NCBI RefSeq assembly: GCF_050314555.1
Contig: NZ_JBNPNH010000002.1
Span: forward strand, 62,001-126,000
Origin: Spyradosoma sp004558035
Lineage (GTDB): Bacteria; Verrucomicrobiota; Verrucomicrobiia; Opitutales; UBA953
DNA: 64,000 nt
Reading direction: 5' to 3'
Shown one piece after another: positions 8,944-16,084 of the stretch. How positions within the stretch are numbered: the stretch's first letter is position 1; each line of letters starts with the position of its first letter. The notes under the pieces were generated by a model. It was not told the origin of the DNA and did no database searches. It saw only the letters and a program-made list of their open reading frames with translations. The position numbers and the translations under genes are program-made.

Positions 8944-9945
8944 CTACCGCGCGGCGAGCACGACGCCGCCCCAGGAATACCCGACGCCGAAGCCCGCAAG
9001 CAGCACGTTCCCGCGAAGACGGTTTTGCGTTCGGGCCTCGCAGAGCGCGATCGGAATCGTCGAAGAAACCGTGTTGCCCGTCGTTTCCATGGAAATGAAA
9101 AAACGCGATTCGTCGAATTTCAGCTTCCTGCGCAGATAATCGAGCATGTATTTGTTCGCCTGATGAAAAACGACCAAATCCAAGTCATCCTTCGCCAGCC
9201 CGTTCTTCGCGAGCACGTCCCGAACAAGCGGCGGCACGACATCGAGCGTGAACTCGAAAATCTCCGAGCCGTTCATGAAAAGGAAATCCGACGATTTCGG
9301 ATTCCCGCCCTCGTCGAACGCCAAATCGCCCACGCGTTCCCGCGCGCGCATTCCGCCCGTGCCGACGATGAGATTTCCCGCGCCGTTCCCGTCCGTCCCG
9401 AGCGAAAAATTCAGAATCTCCGCGAATCCTTCTTCGGAAATGAGCGTCGCGCTCGCGCCGTCGCCGAAAATCGTCCGATTGCCCTTGTCGCGCGGATGCA
9501 GATGTTTGCTGTAAGTCTCGCCCGTGAGCAGAAGAACGTTCTTCGCGATCCCGCCGCAGACGAGTCCTTTCGCGAGCGAGAGCCCGTAAACGTAGCCCGA
9601 ACAGCCGAGATTGAAATCAAGCGCGCCGCAGCTCGTCGAAAGGCCCAGGCGTTTCTGAATCACGCACGCGGACGTCGGCAGAAAGTAATCCGGGCTCTGC
9701 GTGCAGAACAGCACGAAATCGACGCGTTCCCGCAGTTCCGGCGCTTCCGCAAAAAGCTTCTCCGCCGCGCAGACCGCCAAGTCCGACGCGGTTTCGCCCG
9801 CGCCCGCGACGTGACGCGAACGGATGCCGACCTTCGCCGCGATTTTTTCCACGCTCCATTCGGGAAATTCGGCGACCAGCGTTTCGTTCGAAAGCGTTCC
9901 CGCGGGAACAAAATAATTCAGAGCTTTGATGAATGCTTTTTTCAT
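8944..9945 (-). CDS. 3-oxoacyl-ACP synthase III-like enzyme (first copy)
   Basis: Thiolase-fold KAS III (FabH-like), which condenses an acyl-CoA with malonyl-ACP. The catalytic triad is present: Cys115 (FNLGCSGYVYG), His261 (VVFHQANKY) and Asn291 (TTGNTVSSTIP). The C-terminal GFGVGYSWGG loop is also typical. 333 aa. It is the last gene of a minus-strand run with an SDR, a second KAS III, an ACP and sugar acyltransferases, so it probably makes a short acyl-ACP for glycan decoration rather than serving bulk fatty-acid synthesis. Identity with the second copy is clearly partial, so this is not a recent duplication. Confidence 0.9.
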   Translation of the reverse strand: MKKAFIKALNYFVPAGTLSNETLVAEFPEWSVEKIAAKVGIRSRHVAGAGETASDLAVCAAEKLFAEAPELRERVDFVLFCTQSPDYFLPTSACVIQKRLGLSTSCGALDFNLGCSGYVYGLSLAKGLVCGGIAKNVLLLTGETYSKHLHPRDKGNRTIFGDGASATLISEEGFAEILNFSLGTDGNGAGNLIVGTGGMRARERVGDLAFDEGGNPKSSDFLFMNGSEIFEFTLDVVPPLVRDVLAKNGLAKDDLDLVVFHQANKYMLDYLRRKLKFDESRFFISMETTGNTVSSTIPIALCEARTQNRLRGNVLLAGFGVGYSWGGVVLAAR

Positions 9946-9989
9946 GGAATTTCAGAAGCGAGATTGCCCCAGGAAAGCCAAAATCTCGT

Positions 9990-10760
9990 TCATAAAAGCG
10001 TGGCTCCGCCGTCTAAAATAAGGTTCGTGCCCGTCGTCCACGCGGACGCGTCGGAAAGCAGATAAATCGTCGCATAGGCGACTTCTTCCGGTCTTCCGTA
10101 GCGTTTCAGCGGATATTTCTGCACGTCAGCTTTGATGTCTTCTTCTGTAAGAACATACCCTTCTCGAATCAGGGGCGTTTCCACCATGCCCGGCAAAATG
10201 CAGTTCACGCGAATTTCCTTCGGCGCCAAATCCGTCGCCATGCACTTCGCCAACGCCGTCAAAGCCGCCTTGGAGGATGCATACGCGCTTTGACCCGGCA
10301 AAAAGAGACCGTTTCCGCCAATGGAGGAAATCATCACGACGGAAGCGGGCTTCGCGATTTTTTTCTTCTTCAAAAGCAGATAGGAAAGCTCCGCCGCCGG
10401 GAAAAAATTTACGTCGAAGAGATCGCGCAGTTTTTTTGTTTTCAGAAACGGAAACATCACCGAAGAACCGACACCCGCGCAAAGCACGACGCCGTCCAGC
10501 GGAGTTTCGATGCTTTCGACGAGCGCCGCGAGAGCGTCCGAATCGGCCATATCGGCGATGACGCTTTTGTGCGTCCCCGACGAATCCATCGCAGCGAGCG
10601 TTTCCGCCAAGCGCGTTTCGTTGCGCGCGGTCGCGACGACGTTCGCGCCCATTCTCGAGCACTCGACGGCGATTGCACGCCCGATTCCGGACGACGCACC
10701 CGTCACCAAGATGTTTTTCCCTTCAAGGGAAAAAGGATTGTAAGTCTTCTTGTTCTCCAT
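9990..10760 (-). CDS. SDR-family oxidoreductase, FabG-like
   Basis: NAD(P)-dependent short-chain dehydrogenase. TGASSGIG at residues 20-27 binds the cofactor. The catalytic residues are Ser146 (ISSIGGNG), Tyr160 and Lys164 (SAYASSKAA). The end reads TGTNLILDGGATLL, the usual FabG-like C-terminus. 256 aa. It lies between the two KAS III genes (gaps of 44 and 58 bp), which suggests it reduces the 3-oxoacyl-ACP they produce to a 3-hydroxyacyl-ACP. That role is inference from context; the SDR family has many substrates. Confidence 0.9.
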   Translation of the reverse strand: MENKKTYNPFSLEGKNILVTGASSGIGRAIAVECSRMGANVVATARNETRLAETLAAMDSSGTHKSVIADMADSDALAALVESIETPLDGVVLCAGVGSSVMFPFLKTKKLRDLFDVNFFPAAELSYLLLKKKKIAKPASVVMISSIGGNGLFLPGQSAYASSKAALTALAKCMATDLAPKEIRVNCILPGMVETPLIREGYVLTEEDIKADVQKYPLKRYGRPEEVAYATIYLLSDASAWTTGTNLILDGGATLL

Positions 10761-10818
10761 GATTGACGATCAAAGTGGCGGCGGGAACGCCGACACTCGA
10801 CGTTCCCGATTTTTCAGT

Positions 10819-11871
10819 TCAGATCTCCACAAGCTCGGGAACGCAGATTTTGTCGGTTTCGAAATACACGCTGCCCCACGAAAGCCCGACGCCGAATCCG
10901 CACGCTACATGCTTCATCGCACCGCCGCGCAAGGCGTCCGCGCGTTCAGTGACGAGCGTCAGCGGAATCGACGCCGAACTCGTATTGCCGAAGTTTTTCA
11001 GCGAATACGGCACCTTTTCCGGCGGAAGCTTCAGCTTTTCCCGAATGCGTTCATTCAGCGAAAAATTCGCCTGGTGGAACGAGAAGCAATCGACGTTTTC
11101 GCGCGCGATTGAAAAGTGCTCGCACAATTTTTTCACGCTACGCGGAGCTTCGGACTGCGCGAAAGAAAAAACGTCCATTCCGTCCATATGGAGGCTCAAA
11201 TTCGTCGTGGCATTTCCGTTGCCGTCAACAAACTCCGAGAAACTTTCCCGGGAAACGGGATGCCTGAAACCACCATCTCTCACAATTATGACGCCCGCTC
11301 CGTCTCCGTCGCTCGCGACATGAAATTTCAACGAAGCGCCCTCTTGCAGTTCAAGCCCCGTCACTGTTCCGGCATCTCCGAAAAGCGGCCAAGTCGCTTT
11401 GTTTTTCGCGTAAGCCACTTTCGAAAGCGTATCCCCGGCAAGCAGGAGTCCGCGCCGCATTGAGCCGGCGGAAAGAATCGAGGCTACCGTCTGCAATCCG
11501 ACGACCCAGCCGGAACATCCCAAAGAAACGTCCAGCGTAAAGCAGCTCGTCGGAAGTCCCAATTTGTTCTGAATCACGCAGGATGTCGCCGGCAGGTGAT
11601 AGTCCGGCGTCTGCGTGACAAAAACAATGCAGTCGATTTCAGATTTTTCCCAACCGAGCGCGTCGATAAGTTTTTCCGCCGCCGCGACGCAAAGATCCGA
11701 CGTGCAAATCTCCGCAGGAGCGATTCGGTGTCGACTGACGCCGATAGACGGAAGAAGCTTCGCCTTTTCTTCAGACGAAAGAATCGACAACGATTCGTTT
11801 TCTTCCGTTTGGGCGGGGACACAAGCCGAAATGCCCCGCACGGCGATATTGGGAATCGACGAAAACGCCAT
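10819..11871 (-). CDS. 3-oxoacyl-ACP synthase III-like enzyme (second copy)
   Basis: KAS III family with the triad Cys119 (VSLGCSGWVVG), His266 (FSFHQANFS) and Asn296 (FGNTSSASIP), and the closing GFGVGLSWGS loop. 350 aa. Its start lies 5 bp after the ACP gene stop, so translation is probably coupled to that of its likely carrier protein. The gene lacks the GCGGGAACG motif that fills most neighbouring genes and has a lower GC content, which fits acquisition from elsewhere. Confidence 0.9.
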   Translation of the reverse strand: MAFSSIPNIAVRGISACVPAQTEENESLSILSSEEKAKLLPSIGVSRHRIAPAEICTSDLCVAAAEKLIDALGWEKSEIDCIVFVTQTPDYHLPATSCVIQNKLGLPTSCFTLDVSLGCSGWVVGLQTVASILSAGSMRRGLLLAGDTLSKVAYAKNKATWPLFGDAGTVTGLELQEGASLKFHVASDGDGAGVIIVRDGGFRHPVSRESFSEFVDGNGNATTNLSLHMDGMDVFSFAQSEAPRSVKKLCEHFSIARENVDCFSFHQANFSLNERIREKLKLPPEKVPYSLKNFGNTSSASIPLTLVTERADALRGGAMKHVACGFGVGLSWGSVYFETDKICVPELVEI

Positions 11872-11876
11872 AGCCG

Positions 11877-12107
11877 TCAGATTTTAGCCTTCACAAGATT
11901 AAACAAGTCTTCGACCGTATTCGAGTTACGGATATCGTCACCCTTGATGCGCACTTCATATTCGTCATCGACCATCGCGATGACGGAAAGCGCCGTGAGT
12001 GAGCTCCATTCCTCGAGTTTTTTGAACTCCGTGGCGGGAGCGATCTGAGAAGCGTCCGTGTTTTCAAACACTTCAGCGAAGTTTTTGATGAATGTTTCGA
12101 GTTCCAT
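11877..12107 (-). CDS. acyl carrier protein, specialised
   Basis: 76-residue acidic four-helix protein. The phosphopantetheine attachment site is the Ser before Leu37 in EEWSSLTAL (Ser36). The canonical Asp of the DSL motif is replaced by Ser, so maturation by the phosphopantetheinyl transferase is likely but not certain. Starts MELETFIKNFAEVFENTD. It sits 18 bp after an acyltransferase gene and 5 bp before a KAS III gene. ACPs in such positions usually serve polysaccharide acylation. Confidence 0.85.
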   Translation of the reverse strand: MELETFIKNFAEVFENTDASQIAPATEFKKLEEWSSLTALSVIAMVDDEYEVRIKGDDIRNSNTVEDLFNLVKAKI

Positions 12108-12125
12108 GATTTTCGTTTTTTTAAG

Positions 12126-12788
12126 TTAAAAGTGAAAGACTGAAGCCGGATTCCCGACATAAGTTTTCCCGTCGCGCAAGCGAGTGACGGCAAAGCTGTT
12201 CCCGCCGAGAGTAACGTCGTCGCCGATCTTGATGCCTTGAAAAATTCCGGAATTGAGACCGAAGAAATTTCTGTCGCCGATCTGAACCGACCCGGAAATA
12301 CGCGATCCCGGCATGAAAGAATTGAAGCTTCCTATTTCCGCGTCATGCCCGACGGTGACGCAGGAATTGAACACGTTGAAGTCTCCGATACGGACATTGG
12401 TGCTCAGCAGGCAGCCGAACGCGACGATGTTTCCGCGCCCGAACTCGATACGCTCCCGATCGAGAAAAATCAGATCGGGAGAAAAAACATTCGGGAACGA
12501 AACGTTCTCGTTCCGGATTTTTCCGACGACCGCGGAAAGCGCGTGAGGATTGCCTATCGCGATCGCTACGGCGAGCGGGCGCGGGAACGCGTTGAGCGCG
12601 TCGATGCCGCCGAGAATTTCTCCGTAGGGATTGCGCGTTCCCGCGGGAACGCCGTCGTCGAAAAATCCGATGATCTTCCACGGCGGCGCGTCCGGCGAAG
12701 CTTCGTTGATTTTGCGGATGAGACAGGCGACTTCGCGTCCGAACCCGCCCGCGCCGTAAATCGCGATTTCCTTAGTTTCCGCGCTCAT
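12126..12788 (-). CDS. NeuD/PglD-type sugar acyltransferase
   Basis: N-terminal nucleotide-sugar-binding Rossmann-like domain (IYGAGGFGREVACLI) followed by a left-handed beta-helix of hexapeptide repeats (IGDFNVFNSCVTVGHDAEIG, ISGSVQIGDRNFF, IKIGDDVTLGG). His in TVGHDAEIG fits the catalytic base. Ends GNPASVFHF. The start chosen is ATG at 12788 (MSAETKE), because the domain begins there; an ATG 15 codons earlier lies in the operator region. 220 aa. It is first of a run with ACP, KAS III and SDR genes, so the donor could be an acyl-ACP. The acceptor is unknown. Confidence 0.85.
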   Translation of the reverse strand: MSAETKEIAIYGAGGFGREVACLIRKINEASPDAPPWKIIGFFDDGVPAGTRNPYGEILGGIDALNAFPRPLAVAIAIGNPHALSAVVGKIRNENVSFPNVFSPDLIFLDRERIEFGRGNIVAFGCLLSTNVRIGDFNVFNSCVTVGHDAEIGSFNSFMPGSRISGSVQIGDRNFFGLNSGIFQGIKIGDDVTLGGNSFAVTRLRDGKTYVGNPASVFHF

Positions 12789-12812
12789 GCGGCGAGCCTC
12801 CTTTCCGGAGCA

Positions 12813-12874
12813 TGCGGAGAATACGCCCCGCAATCTCCGCAGATTTTGCGGAGATTAAATTTGAAATCTCCGCA
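12813..12874. promoter_or_regulatory. four alternating half-sites upstream of fic
   Basis: Four copies of a 10-mer alternate in orientation: TGCGGAGAAT (12813), AATCTCCGCA (12832), TGCGGAGATT (12847) and AATCTCCGCA (12865). The middle pair is a perfect 10-bp inverted repeat with a 5-bp spacer. The array sits just before the fic start at 12896 and overlaps the start region of the divergent acyltransferase gene. This is a typical layout for an operator bound cooperatively by dimers; the regulator is unknown. Confidence 0.65.
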
Positions 12875-12895
12875 GGTTCCGCGTAGATTTTCGCT

Positions 12896-13993
12896 ATGTT
12901 CTACATTTACGAGCATGAAAACTGGCCGAATCTCACGTGGGACGCCGCCGCGCTCGCGCCGTTGCTTTCCCGCGTCGCGTTCGCGCAGGGGCGTCTGCTC
13001 GGGAGCATGTCGCGGCTCGGGCTGACGGAGCGCCGCGAGGCGTCCGCGCTCGCGCTCGCGCGGGAGACGTCGGAATCGTCCGAAATCGAGGGCGTCGCGC
13101 TGAGCATGGCGCAGATCCGTTCGTCCGTCGACAAGCGTCTCGCGCTGCGCGTTCCCGCGCTGAAGACGGCGGACGCGCGCGCGGCGGGAGCGGCGGAAGT
13201 CGTGCTCGACGCCACGCAGAATTTTTCCGCGCCGCTCACGAAGACGCGGCTCTGCGGGTGGCACGCGGCGCTGTTTCCCGGCGGATTCAGCGGCGTCGAA
13301 AAAATCCGCGTCGGCGCGTACCGCGACGACCGTTTCGGGAGAATGCAGGTCGTTTCGACGCGCGGCGGGCGCGAGACCGTGCACTTCGAGGCGCCGCCCG
13401 CCGAGCGCGTTCCCGCCGAAATGAAGCGGCTGCTCGCCCGCGTCGCCGCGCCGGGCGGAACCGGAGTCGCCGACGCCGCGCTCGCGCATCTGCATTTTCT
13501 GACCGTTCACCCGTTCGAGGACGGGAACGGGCGCCTCGCCCGCGCGCTCACGGAGCTGATGCTCGCGCGCGCGGAAAATTCCGCCCTGCGTTTTTACAGC
13601 ATGTCCGCCGCAATCCTGAAAAACAAGCGGCGCTATTACGACATGCTCGAACGGACGCAATGCGGCGCCTCGCTCGACGTTTCGCCGTGGGTGGAGTGGT
13701 TCGCGGGAACGCTTCTGGAAGCGGTCGCCGCGTCCGAAACGACGCTGCGGAGCGTGCTCGCGAAGGCGGAATTCTGGCGGAAAAACGGCGCGCGCGTCAT
13801 CGATCCCGCGCAGCGGAAAATCCTCAATCGGCTTTTCGACGGCTTCGAGGGCAATCTCACGTCGTCGAAGTGGGCGAAAATCTGCAAATGCTCGCAGGAC
13901 ACGGCGACGCGCGCCATCCGCGATCTGCTCGAAAAGAAGATTCTGCGCCAGGTCGGCGCGGGGCGTTCCACGCGCTACGAACTGCGCGACTGA
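12896..13993 (+). CDS. Fic family protein (AMPylase-type) with autoinhibitory motif
   Basis: Transfers AMP or a related group from a nucleotide to target proteins. The active loop HPFEDGNGRLAR (205-216) matches HxFx(D/E)GNGRxxR. The inhibitory motif (S/T)xxxE(G/N) is at Ser61-Glu65-Gly66 in an N-terminal helix, so it is a class II Fic, self-inhibited. The N-terminus (YEHENWPNLTW) resembles DUF4172, and the C-terminal ~90 residues look like a winged helix (SKWAKICKCSQDTATRAIRDL), which suggests DNA binding and autoregulation through the operator before it. It lies opposite to and inside a minus-strand glycan cluster. No antitoxin gene accompanies it. Confidence 0.92.
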   Translation: MFYIYEHENWPNLTWDAAALAPLLSRVAFAQGRLLGSMSRLGLTERREASALALARETSESSEIEGVALSMAQIRSSVDKRLALRVPALKTADARAAGAAEVVLDATQNFSAPLTKTRLCGWHAALFPGGFSGVEKIRVGAYRDDRFGRMQVVSTRGGRETVHFEAPPAERVPAEMKRLLARVAAPGGTGVADAALAHLHFLTVHPFEDGNGRLARALTELMLARAENSALRFYSMSAAILKNKRRYYDMLERTQCGASLDVSPWVEWFAGTLLEAVAASETTLRSVLAKAEFWRKNGARVIDPAQRKILNRLFDGFEGNLTSSKWAKICKCSQDTATRAIRDLLEKKILRQVGAGRSTRYELRD

Positions 13994-14079
13994 CGCGCCG
14001 CGGGCGGACGCTCCCGCGGATTTTCGCGGAAGGGAAAGGAGGGCGGACGTCACGCCGGCCCGGAGAAGCGGACGTTTCC

Positions 14080-14110
14080 CGCAAAGACGCCAAGGCGCAG
14101 AGATTTTTTT
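14080..14110. repeat. dispersed intergenic repeat CGCAAAGACGCCAAGGCGC
   Basis: The string CGCAAAGACGCCAAGGCGCA(G/A)AGATTTTT occurs here and at 57237-57265 with one difference. It lies in the 196-bp gap between fic and the acyltransferase gene, which otherwise contains no gene that I can support. Confidence 0.6.
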
Positions 14111-14189
14111 CGCCGCAGGCGAGTGCCGATGAAAATCCGAAACCGAAAAAAGAAAGGCGACTTCAGCGCGCGTCCCCGCCGCTAAACCT

Positions 14190-14197
14190 GGGGGGGG
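14190..14197. repeat. poly-G/C tract of eight at the end of the PglD-like gene
   Basis: Eight consecutive G on the plus strand (C on the coding strand) at codon ~201 of the acyltransferase gene. Its length decides between an immediate stop and a very long antisense extension. It is either a slippage-prone phase-variable site or a sequencing length error. Confidence 0.6.
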
Positions 14198-14797
14198 TAT
14201 AAGCTTCAGTATCTTGCAGCGATTGCCGCAGGCGAAGGCGTTGTCGGGCAGATTTTTCGCGACGACCGAGCCCGCGCCCACGAGGCAATTTCCGCCGACG
14301 GAAACGCCCTGGATCACGACCGTTCCCGCGCCGATCCATGTTCCCGCGCCCACGGAAACGCCGCCGCAGAGCGTCGCGTGCGGCGAAACGTGCGCGAAGT
14401 CCGCGACCGCGCAGTCGTGGTCGATGCTCGCGCCCGTGTTCACGATGCAGTGCTCGCCGACGCGCGTTCCCGCGTTGACGATCGCGCCGGGCATGACGAC
14501 CGTTCCCGCGCCGATTTCCGCGTCGGGCGAAATCACCGCGCTCGGGTGCACCGCCGTCGCGAAACGCACGTTCCCGCGCGCGCGGAGAAACTCGACCACG
14601 CGGCGGCGCGCCTCGTTTTTCCCGATGCTCACGATCGCCGTTCCCGCGGGAGCGTCCGCACCGCGCACGACGGGAAGCCCGCAGAATTCACGCAGCTCCG
14701 CGGAATCGTCGCACACGCAGTCGACCGCGACGTTCCGCGCGCGCAGAATGTCGAGAATCACCTTGGCGTGTCCGCCCGCTCCGTAGAGGAAAAACAT
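14190..14797 (-). CDS. PglD-like sugar N-acyltransferase
   Basis: Starts MFFLYGAGGHAKVILDIL, a PglD-like N-terminal domain, followed by hexapeptide repeats (ISPDAEIGAGTVVMPGAIVN, VGAGTWIGAGTVVIQG, GNCLVGAGSVVAK) with the catalytic-type His in SIDHDCAV. The domain ends at about residue 200 (CKILKLI). There a run of eight C on the coding strand occurs. As written, the frame stays open far beyond, antisense through fic to 12785. One C fewer would stop after IPPQV; one more would stop after 12 codons. I therefore end the feature at the tract. It is 20 bp after the aminotransferase gene, its likely metabolic partner. Confidence 0.8.
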
Positions 14798-14817
14798 CTC
14801 AGCGCGCTGCTCCGAGG

Positions 14818-15954
14818 TTATTTTTTCGCCGCCCTGATCGTTTCGACGACGCGGGCGACGTCGTCGTCGGTGAGCGACGAACCCGAAGGCAGGCAGAGCC
14901 CGCGGGCGAAGATTTTTTCCGAGACGCCGCTGCCGTAGAACGGATTTTTCGCGTAAACGGGCTGCAGGTGCATCGGCTTCCACAGCAGGCGCGACTCGAC
15001 GTCGGCCGCCGCGAGCGCGAGCCGGAGCGCGTCGCAGTCCATGCCGAATTTTTCGGGATCGACGAGCACGCAGGTCAGCCAGAAGTTCGATGCGAAGTCC
15101 GCGCCCGGGGCTTCCTTGACCGCGACGCCCGGCACGTCCGCGAGCAGCCGCGCGTAGAGCGCGTGAATCTCGCGCCGCCGCGCGACGTGCGCCGGGAGCA
15201 CTTCCATCTGCCCGCGGCCGATGCCCGCGCAGATGTTGCTCATGCGGTAGTTGTAGCCGATTTTTTCGTGATGGTAATACGGGCGGTTCTCGCGCGCCTG
15301 CGTCGCGTAAAACTTCGCGCGCGCCGCCTCCTCCGCCGTGCGGCAGACGAGCGCGCCGCCGCCGGAAGTCGTGATGATCTTGTTGCCGTTGAAGGAAAGC
15401 GAAGCGAACTCGCCGAACGTTCCGCATCTGCGGCCGCGGTATTCCGAGCCGAGCGCCTCGGCGGCGTCCTCAAGCACGGGAACGCCGTATTTTTCGGCGA
15501 CGGCGCAGATTTCGTCCATCTTCGCGGGCATGCCGTAAAGATGCACGGGAATGATCGCCTTCGGGAAACACCCCGTCTTTTCGCGGCGGTCGAGCAGCGC
15601 CTTTTCCAGCAGCGCGGGATCCATGTTCCAGGTGTCCGCCTCGGAATCGACGAACACGGGAACGCCGCCGCAGTACACGACGGGATTCGCGCTCGCCGCG
15701 AACGTGAAGCTCTGGCAGACGACCTCGTCGCCCGCGCCGACGCCGAGCTGAATCAGCCCGAGGTGAATTGCCGCCGTTCCCGCGCTGAGCGCGACGACGT
15801 GCCGCTCCCCGCCGAGATACGCCGCGAGCGCGCCCTCGAACGCGTCCACGTTCGGTCCGAGCGGCACGACCCAATTCGTCGCGAAGGCTTCGGCGATGAA
15901 GTCCTGTTCGCGCCCGCCCATGTGGGCGAGAGAAAGCCAGATTTTCTTGCTCAT
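14818..15954 (-). CDS. DegT/DnrJ/EryC1 sugar aminotransferase (PglE-like)
   Basis: PLP-dependent transfer of an amino group onto a nucleotide-linked 4-keto sugar. The PLP lysine is Lys192 in SFNGNKIITTSGGG. LSAGTAAIHLGL binds the PLP phosphate, and VLEDAAEALGS holds the Asp partner. 378 aa, typical length. It is followed after 20 bp by a PglD-like acyltransferase, the same order of chemistry as bacillosamine-type sugars: amination, then N-acylation. No dehydratase (PglF-type) is present in the window, so the 4-keto sugar must come from elsewhere. Confidence 0.92.
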   Translation of the reverse strand: MSKKIWLSLAHMGGREQDFIAEAFATNWVVPLGPNVDAFEGALAAYLGGERHVVALSAGTAAIHLGLIQLGVGAGDEVVCQSFTFAASANPVVYCGGVPVFVDSEADTWNMDPALLEKALLDRREKTGCFPKAIIPVHLYGMPAKMDEICAVAEKYGVPVLEDAAEALGSEYRGRRCGTFGEFASLSFNGNKIITTSGGGALVCRTAEEAARAKFYATQARENRPYYHHEKIGYNYRMSNICAGIGRGQMEVLPAHVARRREIHALYARLLADVPGVAVKEAPGADFASNFWLTCVLVDPEKFGMDCDALRLALAAADVESRLLWKPMHLQPVYAKNPFYGSGVSEKIFARGLCLPSGSSLTDDDVARVVETIRAAKK

Positions 15955-16021
15955 TGCTTTTGTTGTGCAAAGGAAATCACAGATTTCGTTTTTTTACAAA
16001 TCTTTGATTGCGTCCGCGCGT

Positions 16022-16060
16022 ACAAAAAAAAACGCGCTCCCGCGGGGCGGGGGCGCGTTT
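16022..16060 (-). terminator. terminator of the OPT transporter gene
   Basis: On the minus strand AAACGCGC pairs with GCGCGTTT and is followed by a T run of about nine. The loop is GC-rich. It lies 25 bp after the transporter stop at 16085. Confidence 0.75.
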
Positions 16061-16084
16061 CGGGAAACGGGGGGCGGAGGCGCC

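Noticed and set aside
12785..14189. Extension of the PglD-like protein by ~470 residues antisense to fic
   Set aside because: The family ends at about residue 200; the extension lacks domain features and depends on the length of an eight-base homopolymer.
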